A stretch of 57,288 bases of DNA from CAYJBH01 sp964370765 (GCA_964370765.1 CAYJKW010000007.1:1-57288); one strand, 5' to 3'. Positions 30,913-41,126 are shown, numbered from the stretch's first letter. Notes: generated by a model from the letters alone, not told the origin. Program-made: numbers and translations.

Positions 30913-33786
30913 TTGAGTGCGGAAATTAAACTTTCAGGGCGACACGAAAAGCTAGCAAAACTAGCAAGTTCATATGTTCCTGAGTGGAGATTTGATGAAC
31001 AAAATCCTGATGCAGGAAGTGTTGTTGCCCTGCTAATTGATGACATGTTAAACCATACCGAGGATAATTTTTCTCGGGTTATGGATAAGCACAAGATACA
31101 ATATCTTAATCTGTTTGACCTGCTTGTAGAGGAACCTATAGCAAGTGCTAAAAGCTATGTAAAGTTTACGGCGGTAACAGGAAGTGGCGAGGGGGCTTAT
31201 ATTCCTAAGGCAACCACTCTTTTAGCAGATAATCCAACCGGTGATACACCAATAACATTTGAAACCGACTATGCAATTACAACTACCGAAGCAAGGGTAG
31301 AGTCCATCTTTGTTACCGACAAACAGACCGATCGCCTTAGCTGTCTTTATAGCGGAAAAAATGCCGAGAGCATCGAAGGCGGGGTGGGTGTATTTGATCT
31401 ATCAGGTGAAAATCAGACACAGCACCTGCTTTTATTAGGGTTTAAAAACATCTTTGATGATCTAAGTGATCTGCGTTTGGGCCTAAGTGTCGAGACGGTA
31501 GAGGACGATGATCGCCAAACAGTGTTAAGCTACCTTACAGGATCGCAGGTAAGCTACAAATTTATCGAGCCGGACTCGCAGTGGGAGCTGCCTAGTCCGA
31601 CACTTGAAAACAATATGATATGGCTTGATATTACGGGCTACCAACCACAGCTAACCACCATGGGAGATGAGGAGTATTATGTACTTGCTATAGACTCCTG
31701 CGGGATATCCGATATCGGGATAAGCAATATAGGTGCTGTTTTCTCCGAAAAAAATATACCGGCACAGCTTGTAACGGTAGGTGGTATCGAACAGAATAAG
31801 CAGGCCTTTAGTCCGTTCGGAAAACCGCTTGAAATTTATGCGGAATGTGGAATAGAAAGCGGATCGGTACTATCGCGCAGGGGAGCTGTCATCGATATGT
31901 CGTTTAATCTTGGCTTTGATGTGGTAGATCAAGAATTACCGCAATATGAGGTGGACGACGAGCTGAAAATCGTTATGAAAAAACAGGGGTCGGCACAAAC
32001 CCTACAAAGGCCCGATGTTAAGCCCGATAATGTTATAATAGAGTATCTAGCTGAATCAGGGTGGAAAAGGTTGCTACAGGAAGAGCACCTAACCACACTG
32101 TTTAATGGTAGCGAGGATGGAAATATAACCGTTACCTTTAGATGCCCTACCGATATGGCAAGCCCCGAAGAAGCCACCGACGGATACAGATTAAGGATGC
32201 GCCTACTAAGGGCAGATAATCTTTATAGTATTCCGAACCGTGTATTCTGCCCCATGATTTCCGAGCTGAATTTTTCTTACAGCTATGAAACACAGGGCGT
32301 AATGCCGGATATAGCAAGGATACAGAACAACTTTGAGATAATTGATATAACAGATACCCTAAACAAAAAAAGAAATATTAAGCTGTTTTATAACAAGGAA
32401 GCACAGCGGCTTAGCATGTATTTTGGTTTTGATAAAAGCCCTGTCGGTAGCCCTGCAAGCTTTTATTTTGAAGTTCTAAACAGTGAGGATATACCTGTAA
32501 ACTACACAGTGGAATATCTTAACGGCGATGGGTTTCACCCCATTCAAACGGTGGACTATACCGGCAGTTTTTTATACTCAGGCAATATATTGATGCTAAT
32601 TCCCTCCGATGCTAAACAGTCACAGCTGTTTGGTGAGAATCTTTATTGGATACGGCTGGTATCAAACGACAAATCTCTGCAAAGTAACCTTCCCAGAATA
32701 TATTCTATTACCCCTAATATGGTAAGGGTTCATAACTACCGATCACGCACACAAGAGTTTTATCTGGAAGAGGAAGAGAGTAACATAATTCTTCAGCTAA
32801 CCGATACAAACCTTATTAAAGCAGATGTGTTTGTAAACGAATATAACGAGACCGAGCCGGATAAGGAAAACTGGGTTCAGTGGAAAAAGCGCTCACATTT
32901 TACACAAAGGGGTAGACACTATACTATAGACCTAACTCAGGGCACGATAGAGTTTGATAAAAACATTTTTGCAGCATACCCAGTATCTAAAACAGCTGCA
33001 TCGATAAAGGTAGTTTATCAGGCTTATGAAGGAAGTCGTGCAAACGTTCCGATTGGGGCAATTGATCAGACCGAACAATCACTTAAATATGTCAGCAGTG
33101 TAGTTAATCCTGTCCCTGCATACGGCGGATATGATGGCTATAATGTGGAGAGCTCATCTAAGATTATTTCAAACATTTTGAAAACAAGGGGTAGGGCGGT
33201 AACAGCGCAGGACTATTTTGATATAATATCCCAAATTTCCTACTGCGTTAAACAGACAAAAAGTGTCTGTGGCATAGATAAGCATGGAAATGTTGATGAA
33301 GATCTAGTGACAGTTGCTTTGCTTATCGAGGAGTACGAAAAGGGAAACCATATCTTTTCATCTGTAAAGGATAGTATCTATAAAAAGCTTATACAGTCAA
33401 GTAATATATTGCCTATGGGTAAAAAATTAATGCTTACTCAGCCTCAGTTTATTCCTTACGCCGTTAAAATCTGGATAGGATGTAGCGAATATGATGATGT
33501 TTACGAGTTGCAAAGCGGAACTAAGCAGATGATATGTAAGTTTATTGATCCACTTAGCGGTGGATTTGACGGAAATGGTTGGAGCATAGGTAGCCTACCA
33601 ACCGTAAAACAGTTGATTGCATATATAAAAATGAAAAGTAATAATATTACAATAATACGAATATCAGCATCGGCAGTTTCCAAGGGTAGGGAGGTTGCGA
33701 TAAGCGAGGATATAGAACAGGTGATAACGAATCCATTTGCAATAGCAATCAACGGTGAACATACTGTCTATGTAGAGATTAATTAA
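30913..33786 (+). CDS. Baseplate assembly protein, gp6/Afp11-like, first copy
   Basis: 957 residues, TTG start behind AGAGGAGAG. It begins with L-A-S-S-Y-V-P-E-W-R-F-D and N-P-D-A-G-S-V-V-A-L-L-I-D-D-M, the usual entry of large baseplate J/gp6-type proteins of injection systems. The C-terminal quarter has T-R-G-R-A-V-T-A-Q-D-Y-F-D-I-I and S-V-C-G-I-D, the J-like wedge core. The long middle (about 150-680) is beta-rich, matching the decorated form. It forms the wedge ring with the 33802 protein. Confidence 0.88.
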   Translation: MSAEIKLSGRHEKLAKLASSYVPEWRFDEQNPDAGSVVALLIDDMLNHTEDNFSRVMDKHKIQYLNLFDLLVEEPIASAKSYVKFTAVTGSGEGAYIPKATTLLADNPTGDTPITFETDYAITTTEARVESIFVTDKQTDRLSCLYSGKNAESIEGGVGVFDLSGENQTQHLLLLGFKNIFDDLSDLRLGLSVETVEDDDRQTVLSYLTGSQVSYKFIEPDSQWELPSPTLENNMIWLDITGYQPQLTTMGDEEYYVLAIDSCGISDIGISNIGAVFSEKNIPAQLVTVGGIEQNKQAFSPFGKPLEIYAECGIESGSVLSRRGAVIDMSFNLGFDVVDQELPQYEVDDELKIVMKKQGSAQTLQRPDVKPDNVIIEYLAESGWKRLLQEEHLTTLFNGSEDGNITVTFRCPTDMASPEEATDGYRLRMRLLRADNLYSIPNRVFCPMISELNFSYSYETQGVMPDIARIQNNFEIIDITDTLNKKRNIKLFYNKEAQRLSMYFGFDKSPVGSPASFYFEVLNSEDIPVNYTVEYLNGDGFHPIQTVDYTGSFLYSGNILMLIPSDAKQSQLFGENLYWIRLVSNDKSLQSNLPRIYSITPNMVRVHNYRSRTQEFYLEEEESNIILQLTDTNLIKADVFVNEYNETEPDKENWVQWKKRSHFTQRGRHYTIDLTQGTIEFDKNIFAAYPVSKTAASIKVVYQAYEGSRANVPIGAIDQTEQSLKYVSSVVNPVPAYGGYDGYNVESSSKIISNILKTRGRAVTAQDYFDIISQISYCVKQTKSVCGIDKHGNVDEDLVTVALLIEEYEKGNHIFSSVKDSIYKKLIQSSNILPMGKKLMLTQPQFIPYAVKIWIGCSEYDDVYELQSGTKQMICKFIDPLSGGFDGNGWSIGSLPTVKQLIAYIKMKSNNITIIRISASAVSKGREVAISEDIEQVITNPFAIAINGEHTVYVEIN

Positions 33787-33801
33787 AACGGAGGCATAAA
33801 A

Positions 33802-35886
33802 ATGCTAAACGTTCCACAGCTGGACGACATGAACTTTAACAGCATGTTTGAGCGTGCTCGTAGAATGATACCGCGATTAAATATTGAGTGGACAGACCTT
33901 AACCACCACGATCCGGGAATAACTACACTTCAGATGTTCTACTGGCTAATCGATACTTTAAACTACTATCTTGATGCAACCGGCGAGCAGCATCGACTAA
34001 AATATCTAAAGTTGTTGGGAATCGATTCGATTGCTACCGCTGCAACGTGCTATGTTGCGCTTGAAGGTGATGCAATAAGGCTACCAAAGGGCACAAAGTT
34101 TTATGCCGATGATATAGTGTTTGAAACAACGCAGAGTTTTAATGCAAGCAACAACCCTGTTGTGGCAATATACAACGAGCTGAACGCAGAGAAGAAAAAT
34201 GCAACCCGTTTTGCCGGTGTAGATGGAAGTTATGCAGAGGTGTTTAGCCTTGATAATCAGGATAGCTGTAGTCTATATATAGGTTTTAAAAATCAATTTA
34301 GCGATAGTATTGATGTATATATAGAGCTTGACTCAGCACCGAGAAATAGCTTTAACTCCGATTTTTCGCTTGCCACCTGCAACTGGGAGTTTTTCGACGG
34401 TAAGTCGTTTGTGCCTTGCACCGTAATTAGAGATGAGACCTGCGGTTTTCTTCGTACAGGGTTTGTAAAGCTAGCTATAGAAGGATTGGCGGCTGAATAT
34501 ACCGGCACAGATATGGAAAAAGGCTTTTATCTACGCTGCTTAATTACAGATAATGAGTATGATGTGCTTCCTGCCATAGGGCGAATTCTTACCGCCTGCC
34601 TACAGGTTAGGCAGACAAACACCTATGCCGATAGGCATATGCTGGTTTATCAAGGTGCAAAGGAGTTGCAAATTGATTGTAGTATTCACGAGCGGGATAT
34701 AATAATAGTTGCAAAAAAAGAGGGGGAGATATACCGGCAGTGGTACAGTAGTGAGAATGTTGAAAATCTATGCGATATAGCACAGGGTGAAACGGTAAAT
34801 GAGCGTAAAGTAGTTTTTAACAAGGCGGAGCCAAAACAGGGCGATGTGTTTGTAGTTTTTGTCTGCGATCGTGATATTAAGGACTCGGTAATACTAGGCG
34901 TTACCGATGGGTGCGCAGGACAGCAGCTACAGTTTGATGCGCAAAGCAGTAGTATTTGCGAACTTTCGATTGCACTTGTTAAAGAGCAAGCAGGCGTTGT
35001 TGAGTATGAAATTTGGGACTACAGTGAGGATGTTGCCTCCGAAGGATATGATAGAAGATGTTTTAGCTATGACCGTGAGGGTGGATTTATATATTTTGGA
35101 GATAGCATAAACGGAGTACAGCCCGAACAGGGATTGACGGTTATGGTATCCACCGTTAAAACCTCGAAGTATGAGGGCGGCAATGTAATGAAGGGTCGTA
35201 TTAATAGCATAGAGGAAGGTTACGATTACGAAATAAGCAACCTAGAGAGTGCCACAGGCGGAAGCAGTAAAAAGAACTCCGATGAGCTGGAAAAGGAGAT
35301 AGAAGCAAAGATAACAGCGGTTACAAGAGCCGTAACGGCAGATGATTATCGAAAAATTGTTATGGATACGCCCGGACTGATGATCGATAGTATGAATGTA
35401 ATATCGGTAAAGGATTACAGCGATGCATATCACGAACCATATTTTTCTAATATGGTAATGTTAGCGGTAAAACCCAAGTTTGGCGGTGAACTACCGATAT
35501 TATCTGAATCATATAAAAAGAATATTGCCGCTAATCTTAATAAGTATAGGCTTCTTACTACTGAAATTAAGGTTATACCTGCAAGATATGTAGGAGTTAG
35601 TGTGTATGGACGTATTGTACTATTAGAAAAAAGCGATGAGTTGCAAGAAGAGCTGCATTCCTTTATACACACCTTGGTGGACCGTGTGAAAAGTGGTGAG
35701 TTTGGGCAGGCAGTAGATTACGGTAGGTTGTTTTCAGCCCTTGAACTACATCCGAACGTGAAGGCGATAGGTGATCTATCGCTTGAATATAGCGGAAACG
35801 GCGGATATAAAAACGAACAGGGTGATATTATGATTCACCCCGATAGTCTAAGCTATCTAAACGAAATTGGAATAGAGTTTGTTTAG
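33802..35886 (+). CDS. Baseplate assembly protein, gp6/Afp11-like, second copy
   Basis: 694 residues. The N-terminus P-Q-L-D-D-M-N-F-N-S-M-F-E-R-A-R-R-M-I-P and W-T-D-L-N-H-H-D-P-G-I-T-T-L is the classic opening of putative baseplate assembly proteins in injection-system loci. The C-terminal part holds A-V-T-A-D-D-Y-R-K-I-V and a D-Y-G-R-L-F-S-A-L helix near the end. The ATG has GGAGG ten bases upstream. Two related large wedge proteins in tandem are normal for these systems; they may form heterodimers as T4 gp6/gp7 do. Confidence 0.88.
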   Translation: MLNVPQLDDMNFNSMFERARRMIPRLNIEWTDLNHHDPGITTLQMFYWLIDTLNYYLDATGEQHRLKYLKLLGIDSIATAATCYVALEGDAIRLPKGTKFYADDIVFETTQSFNASNNPVVAIYNELNAEKKNATRFAGVDGSYAEVFSLDNQDSCSLYIGFKNQFSDSIDVYIELDSAPRNSFNSDFSLATCNWEFFDGKSFVPCTVIRDETCGFLRTGFVKLAIEGLAAEYTGTDMEKGFYLRCLITDNEYDVLPAIGRILTACLQVRQTNTYADRHMLVYQGAKELQIDCSIHERDIIIVAKKEGEIYRQWYSSENVENLCDIAQGETVNERKVVFNKAEPKQGDVFVVFVCDRDIKDSVILGVTDGCAGQQLQFDAQSSSICELSIALVKEQAGVVEYEIWDYSEDVASEGYDRRCFSYDREGGFIYFGDSINGVQPEQGLTVMVSTVKTSKYEGGNVMKGRINSIEEGYDYEISNLESATGGSSKKNSDELEKEIEAKITAVTRAVTADDYRKIVMDTPGLMIDSMNVISVKDYSDAYHEPYFSNMVMLAVKPKFGGELPILSESYKKNIAANLNKYRLLTTEIKVIPARYVGVSVYGRIVLLEKSDELQEELHSFIHTLVDRVKSGEFGQAVDYGRLFSALELHPNVKAIGDLSLEYSGNGGYKNEQGDIMIHPDSLSYLNEIGIEFV

Positions 35887-35924
35887 ATTGACCTGCATTA
35901 TAATATAAACGGAATGGGTGTAGC

Positions 35925-37043
35925 ATGAAAGCACAGTTGAAATATGTGAATTTCTATAAGCGGTCGTTGCAAAAGGGGTATTACAACGGCTTTAAATCGG
36001 ATGATAAGCAAAATCTTCATCTTAGTGTAAGCGAGAATGTAGCTTACTATATCACACCGTTGTTTGACACTGGTGATGAAGATATGACATACAACCGTCT
36101 TATAATTGAGGGCGATTTTAAAGATCTTCGGTTAGAGGTAGTTGTGGCCGTGACAAACGAGACAGAATTTTACTACAACGATAAAAATTACTCCCTAAAC
36201 GATATTCTCACTGACGATAATATCTCGGCCGAGGAAAAGGCAGGGGTGCTTTGTGCATTTGATCATGTAAGGTATATCGATACACAGGATATAATACTTC
36301 ATTCGTTGCATGGGCGGTTTGTTATTGTTTATATTGGCACTGTTCTAAAGGAGGGTGCCGATGCTACTATTAATGGCTTAAGATTAGAATTTCCTAAATA
36401 CAGCTTTAGCGAATATATGCCGGAAATATATCAAGGCAATGATTTTTTTGATAGATACATTGCTGTTATGCAGTCAAGGTACCTTGATATTGAACAACAA
36501 ATTGACCGGCTTGCAAATCTTTTGGACTACGAAAAGGCGGAGGGAGAAAACCTTATTAAACTTGCATCGTGGCTTGGCATGGACGACCATCTAAACCTGC
36601 TTGACAATGATCAACTGCGTTATATGATAAAAAACTTAGATCTATTTCAGGGTGGTAAGGGTACACGTAGGGCACTAGAGGAGATAATAAAACTTGTAAC
36701 CGGAATATCACCGCATATAGTCGAGAATTTTCAGTGGAGTCGGTCTACAAAAGCTGGACCAGGCAATAAACATTCGATGGAGCTATACGGCGACACCAGA
36801 AATCACTTTGCCGTAATACTAAATCTTTCACAGGTAGGGGAATCCTTTGGGGTAACGGAAAAAGAGCTAGAAAAGTTAATAGAAAGCTATAGCGGAATAG
36901 GAACCAAGTTTAAGCTTGTATGCCTACGTAAATCACATCATACCGATACATACTGCTATCTTGATGTAAACAGCTATATATCTACCCCGCAAACCGCAAC
37001 GGTGGATGGAATAGATCTTGGTGGATATATTGTTGTAGGATAG
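35925..37043 (+). CDS. Baseplate protein of the tail protein I/gp7-like family (Afp12-like)
   Basis: 372 residues. From about residue 160 it shows the tail protein I pattern: Y-M-P-E-I-Y-Q-G-N-D-F-F-D-R-Y, D-I-E-Q-Q-I-D-R-L-A-N-L-L-D, L-A-S-W-L-G-M-D, Q-G-G-K-G-T-R-R-A-L-E-E-I-I-K-L-V-T-G. The N-terminal 150 residues are a beta-rich domain seen in the longer injection-system forms. It completes the baseplate wedge and ends the run of recognisable structural genes. Confidence 0.88.
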   Translation: MKAQLKYVNFYKRSLQKGYYNGFKSDDKQNLHLSVSENVAYYITPLFDTGDEDMTYNRLIIEGDFKDLRLEVVVAVTNETEFYYNDKNYSLNDILTDDNISAEEKAGVLCAFDHVRYIDTQDIILHSLHGRFVIVYIGTVLKEGADATINGLRLEFPKYSFSEYMPEIYQGNDFFDRYIAVMQSRYLDIEQQIDRLANLLDYEKAEGENLIKLASWLGMDDHLNLLDNDQLRYMIKNLDLFQGGKGTRRALEEIIKLVTGISPHIVENFQWSRSTKAGPGNKHSMELYGDTRNHFAVILNLSQVGESFGVTEKELEKLIESYSGIGTKFKLVCLRKSHHTDTYCYLDVNSYISTPQTATVDGIDLGGYIVVG

Positions 37044-37068
37044 CAGCAACATAACGTTGGAGGAACAT

Positions 37069-38631
37069 TTGTCAGACATTTGCAACTACATAGAAAAAAT
37101 TGAAGATATTGCCTTAAAAAACAATATAGATATTAAGACCGAGCTTGAAATATTTAACTATATTGAGCAATATTCGGCAACCCTACCAATCATAGGGGCA
37201 TTTAATACCGGCAAAAGTTCGGCAATAAATGCCTTGATGGGTCAACAATTGTTGCCAACAGGGATTGTACCGCAGTCCTGCCCCCCGGTAGAGATAGGCT
37301 ATGGTGAAAATAAACTTGCCCTTTGTAGGGGTGATGTAGTAAATAATGTAGATCTAAACTACCTAAGGGAGGCCGAGCCTGACCTAAAGGATGTTAACGT
37401 TGCAAAGCTTTACTGTAATAACAAATTTTTCAAATCTATTAAAAATATTAAGTTAGTCGATCTACCGGGATACGATTCCGGTACACAACAACACGAGAGA
37501 TGGGTTAGAGAGTACCTGTTTAACAGCTATAGTTTTTTACTAATAGTTGCCGCAGATGAACCGGTAATAAAGTACTCTTTCATACAGCTTTTAAACTCCT
37601 ACACCTCGGAAGAAAAGCCGCTTTTTCTACTGCTAACGAAATGCGATAAAATACCGGCCCAGGATGTGCAAAGGTGTAGGCGATATTTAGAAAACACTAT
37701 TAAAGAATATCTACCGGTTAAAAATGTGCACACTGCACTTTTAAGCGAGGACCATAAAGATCTACATTCCCTCTTTAAATATATAAAGAATTATCTGGAA
37801 TACGAAAAAAATCAGATGATGATATCTCAAACATTATATATATGTAGCTTTGTAAATACAATATTAAAGAATGAGGTGTTAATCGAAAACCTTCCGATGC
37901 CGGAGCGACATCGACTTTTAGAAAAACACGAGCTACAACTTAACAATCTAATAAACACAAATAAAACGACCCTAATGGAGTTAGCTGCCGGTGTGAACAT
38001 AGAACTTAAGCAGACTCAAAATAGAATCGCTGAGTATGTAGAGGAGCTTGTGGAGCCGATATGGATGCTTGCAACATCAAGCCAGAACGTAGTCGCATTT
38101 ATCAACTCGATAATTCCGGCCTATGTTAACAAGGAGGTGTATACAAATATTTACCCATATTTTTTATCGCACCAAAAAAAGATCAATAGCCTACTAAGCC
38201 TTTATGAAATTACCGATGATTACAGCGAAACCAAAGAGACTGATATCTCGGCTGCAGTAGTTGAAGCGATGTTAAAGGAGGAACAGGCGTTTATCGACGA
38301 ACTACTTTTGCTAATATCAAAACTTAACCGAAGAATTAAAAAACAGGACGGCGAAACAATAATAAGGGAATTTATACTTTTACATATAGCACAAGCGCTT
38401 TACAGCTGGTTACAGACAGGATTAAATTGCTATCTTGAAAGCTATAAGGAAAAGCTGTCACAACAGATAGAACTTGCAAAATCAATAAAGGAACGAATTG
38501 CCAAAAATGTAGAACAGCAGGTAGAAACTAACCCTAACGACAAGGTAGACTATGTTACAGGGTTAAAGGTTGATCTTTTGAATGTCAAACACATAGTTAA
38601 CCGCTGTACCGAGTTAAAGGAAGATGCATGA
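37069..38631 (+). CDS. Dynamin-like GTPase, first of a pair
   Basis: About 520 residues. The GTPase domain has G1 G-A-F-N-T-G-K-S (43-50), a G2 Thr in the T-G-I-V-P segment, G3 D-L-P-G (131-134) and G4 T-K-C-D (190-193). Predicted helices fill the rest (250-500), with no clear membrane segment, as in bacterial dynamin-like proteins, which bind and remodel membranes. The TTG at 37069 is the best start, because GGAGG (37059-37063) lies five bases upstream; the TTG at 37057 would lie on that site. It is 25 bp from the baseplate gene and overlaps the next gene in ATGA, so it is part of the injection-system operon. Confidence 0.85.
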   Translation: MSDICNYIEKIEDIALKNNIDIKTELEIFNYIEQYSATLPIIGAFNTGKSSAINALMGQQLLPTGIVPQSCPPVEIGYGENKLALCRGDVVNNVDLNYLREAEPDLKDVNVAKLYCNNKFFKSIKNIKLVDLPGYDSGTQQHERWVREYLFNSYSFLLIVAADEPVIKYSFIQLLNSYTSEEKPLFLLLTKCDKIPAQDVQRCRRYLENTIKEYLPVKNVHTALLSEDHKDLHSLFKYIKNYLEYEKNQMMISQTLYICSFVNTILKNEVLIENLPMPERHRLLEKHELQLNNLINTNKTTLMELAAGVNIELKQTQNRIAEYVEELVEPIWMLATSSQNVVAFINSIIPAYVNKEVYTNIYPYFLSHQKKINSLLSLYEITDDYSETKETDISAAVVEAMLKEEQAFIDELLLLISKLNRRIKKQDGETIIREFILLHIAQALYSWLQTGLNCYLESYKEKLSQQIELAKSIKERIAKNVEQQVETNPNDKVDYVTGLKVDLLNVKHIVNRCTELKEDA

Positions 38632-40727
38632 TTGCCAGTAATACTACAACAAATAGGGACCAACAGGATAGGTTTTTGTCGTATATCAACGATATATACG
38701 ACTCGTTAAAGCAGTACGATTCCTTTATAGATGTTGAGGGGATTATAAAGATATCCGAAAATTTTCAGGATAAAATTGAGGATTTTTATCGCGAGAATCG
38801 TAAGTTTAACATTGCGGTTATTGGGCAGGTTAAGGCGGGAAAATCATCCTTTTTAAACACGCTTCTTTTTAAAGGCGCCTCGCTGTTACCATATGCACCT
38901 ACCCCGAAAACATCAACACTAACTATGATAGAGTACTCTAAACAAAATTGCATAAATGTTGAATTTTACGATGTTTATGAGTGGGCAGAGCTAAAAAAAA
39001 ATGCAAGAAGCACCTTTGATACACCGCAGGTGCTGGCGGCACGCGATATATTAGAGATGGCGCAAAACAGCCGTGTAGATATAGATGAATGCTTTTCTAT
39101 TCAAAGGCTGGAAAAAAAGATAGTCGACCTTGATGATATAAACTTAATATTAGAGGATTATGTGGGTGAATCAGGTAGCTACACACCCTATGTAAAGTCG
39201 GTTACATTAAAGGTGAATATAGCAGAGATTAAGAACATTACAATTGTTGATACACCGGGGCTTAACGATCCGGTATCCTCACGTAGGGTCAAGACTCAAG
39301 ATTTTATCGAAAGATGCGATGCTGCATTTTATCTTAGCCGTGCTAGCTACTTTATGGACAGCAACGATATTGAGTTAATAACGTCGCAACTTCCACAAAA
39401 GGGTGTGAAAAAATTAATATTGATAGGCAGTCAGTATGATAATGCATTGCTTGATATAATGTCGGAAGGGGTTTCTTTTTCGGATGCACATCAACAGCTA
39501 AAAAATGTGCTTGCCATCCGTGCCAAAGAATGCGTAAAACATATTGGGGACAATCTACTTAAAAATGGTTGCTCTAAAGAGGTGGTCGAGGTTCTTAACG
39601 ATTGTAACACCCCCTACTACATATCAGCAGTTGCACATGCGATGGCAACAACTCCCAAAAATAGCTACAACGATCTGTGTAATCATATCTACACACAGCT
39701 TTCAAAAAATTCAAGGATAACAAAGGCAAATCTAAAAAGCATTTCCGGATTTAATGCTGTTAATGACACCTTTTTACAGATGGTATCACAAAAAAACGAG
39801 CTACTAAAAGATAAAGAGCTATCTTTTGCTGTAGTGGCAAACAGTGAATTAAAACATTACCTTAATAGACAAAAAGATATACTTTTATCTAATATAGAGA
39901 AGTTTGAGGATGAGCAGTTTAGTACTCATAGAGATGAACTTAAACAGCTTAACGGTAAAATTATTGATATTAAGGAGAAGATTAACCGGATTTTCAGCGA
40001 ATGTTATTCTGATATCGAGCAGAGTTCGTTTGATAATGCTACAAGATTGTTCGAGAGTAGAGCACAGATTAAGCCCAATGTGAAAAATGGTATAGAGGTA
40101 GTTAATGTCGGTGTTTGGGTAAGTGATAGGGTTTGGTGGAATCCCCTTAGCTGGAATAAGGAGCATAAAGAGTATATTACACGGCAAAAAACATATGAAT
40201 ATGCACACCTTAAAGATGCTATCGACGAGATAGACTTTATCGAACAGGGAGCTAGGGAACTATACAAATCTTTAGGTGATGAGCTAATGGCGGCAGATGG
40301 GTTAAGGGAGCAGCTGGTGAAGGAGTTGCTTACACATGCTAACTCGAATGGATGTCAACTTGGCCGGATGCTGGATAAATCACTTCGTAAACTCGTGCTG
40401 TCGCCGTTGCAGATTAATTTTGATGATTATAAAAAACCGCTGATCTTAAAATATGACGAGAAAGTTTTGGATAAAGAAAAAGCACATGCTATGATTAGCG
40501 AATCTGAAGAGGTGGTGAAAAGATTAGTCGACGATATTACCAGGCAGATTATTAATAATCTACGGTCATTCACGATGAGCACAAAAAATGCAAGCAGTTT
40601 GCTTTGTGATTTAGTTCTTTCAAAACAATATGCACAACAAAAAGAACTTAGCAATAACTACGAAAAAAACCTAAAAAGCATGCGCGTTCAGCAGGAAGCG
40701 TTAGAGGTCATTTCACAATATGTATAG
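38628..40727 (+). CDS. Dynamin-like GTPase, second of a pair
   Basis: 699 residues. G1 is G-Q-V-K-A-G-K-S (66-73), the G2 region has T-P-K-T-S-T-L-T, and G3 is D-T-P-G (208-211). G4 is unclear: the expected N/T-K-x-D reads S-Q-Y-D near 266-269. A long helical region follows, with a W-x-x-x-x-W-W-N-P-L-S-W segment near residue 500 that could be a membrane-touching loop. Bacterial dynamin-like proteins often occur as adjacent unequal pairs that form hetero-oligomers. Translational coupling (ATGA) to the first GTPase supports such a pair. Confidence 0.85.
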   Translation: MIASNTTTNRDQQDRFLSYINDIYDSLKQYDSFIDVEGIIKISENFQDKIEDFYRENRKFNIAVIGQVKAGKSSFLNTLLFKGASLLPYAPTPKTSTLTMIEYSKQNCINVEFYDVYEWAELKKNARSTFDTPQVLAARDILEMAQNSRVDIDECFSIQRLEKKIVDLDDINLILEDYVGESGSYTPYVKSVTLKVNIAEIKNITIVDTPGLNDPVSSRRVKTQDFIERCDAAFYLSRASYFMDSNDIELITSQLPQKGVKKLILIGSQYDNALLDIMSEGVSFSDAHQQLKNVLAIRAKECVKHIGDNLLKNGCSKEVVEVLNDCNTPYYISAVAHAMATTPKNSYNDLCNHIYTQLSKNSRITKANLKSISGFNAVNDTFLQMVSQKNELLKDKELSFAVVANSELKHYLNRQKDILLSNIEKFEDEQFSTHRDELKQLNGKIIDIKEKINRIFSECYSDIEQSSFDNATRLFESRAQIKPNVKNGIEVVNVGVWVSDRVWWNPLSWNKEHKEYITRQKTYEYAHLKDAIDEIDFIEQGARELYKSLGDELMAADGLREQLVKELLTHANSNGCQLGRMLDKSLRKLVLSPLQINFDDYKKPLILKYDEKVLDKEKAHAMISESEEVVKRLVDDITRQIINNLRSFTMSTKNASSLLCDLVLSKQYAQQKELSNNYEKNLKSMRVQQEALEVISQYV

Positions 40728-40745
40728 TCGTAAAAAGGAGTAAAA

Positions 40746-41126
40746 ATGTCATTTTTAGATCGTTTAAGAAGATCAAGACCTGAACCCGAAAGACAGGCAC
40801 CTGTAGAAGAATATAATCCTATGTATGTACCACGTCCCCCCGCACCGGCTGCTGCTGAGAGGGAAGGGGATATGTATGGTCCGGCAGAGCCGATTTACCG
40901 AAGCCGTCGGCAGCGACTTGCTGACAGGATTTTTAGAGGGGGTAATTTGCCTGATGTGAGTGGTGACTTTGAACCATACGATCCTGAAGCAGGTGCTGCT
41001 GGAGAAGGGGTTGACATATATGGTCCGGCAGAGCCGATTTACCGAAGCCGCCGGCAGCGGCTTGCAGACAAAATTTTTAGAGGTGGCAACCTGCCCGATG
41101 TGAGTGGTGACTTTGATCCGATATAA
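40746..41126 (+). CDS. Small basic protein with two 34-residue tandem repeats
   Basis: 126 residues, not recognised. ATG behind AAAGGAG. The N-terminus (1-40) is Arg/Pro/Glu-rich without a signal peptide. Residues 43-76 and 91-124 are nearly identical copies carrying Y-G-P-A-E-P-I-Y-R-S-R-R-Q-R-L-A-D, then I-F-R-G-G-N-L-P-D-V-S-G-D-F, separated by an acidic Ala/Gly linker. It is the last gene of the long operon. It could be a membrane- or partner-binding adaptor for the dynamin pair, or a small cargo; nothing in the sequence decides this. Confidence 0.7.
   Translation: MSFLDRLRRSRPEPERQAPVEEYNPMYVPRPPAPAAAEREGDMYGPAEPIYRSRRQRLADRIFRGGNLPDVSGDFEPYDPEAGAAGEGVDIYGPAEPIYRSRRQRLADKIFRGGNLPDVSGDFDPI
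40872..41117 (+). repeat. Two 102-bp direct repeats inside the small-protein gene
   Basis: Copies at about 40872-40973 and 41016-41117, in the same orientation and frame, with a 144-bp period. They differ at scattered, mostly third, codon positions, so the duplication is not brand new and the protein repeat has been kept. Confidence 0.85.

Noticed and set aside
37057..37068. TTG 37057 as start of the first dynamin-like GTPase
   Set aside because: It overlaps the ribosome binding site GGAGG that properly serves TTG 37069.
41016..41117. CRISPR-like repeat
   Set aside because: Only two long units, inside one reading frame, with codon-type differences and no short spacers.
4201..41126. Prophage
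   Set aside because: No capsid, portal, terminase, integrase, holin or lysin gene; AAA+ ATPase, DUF4255 and DUF4280 genes mark an injection system instead.
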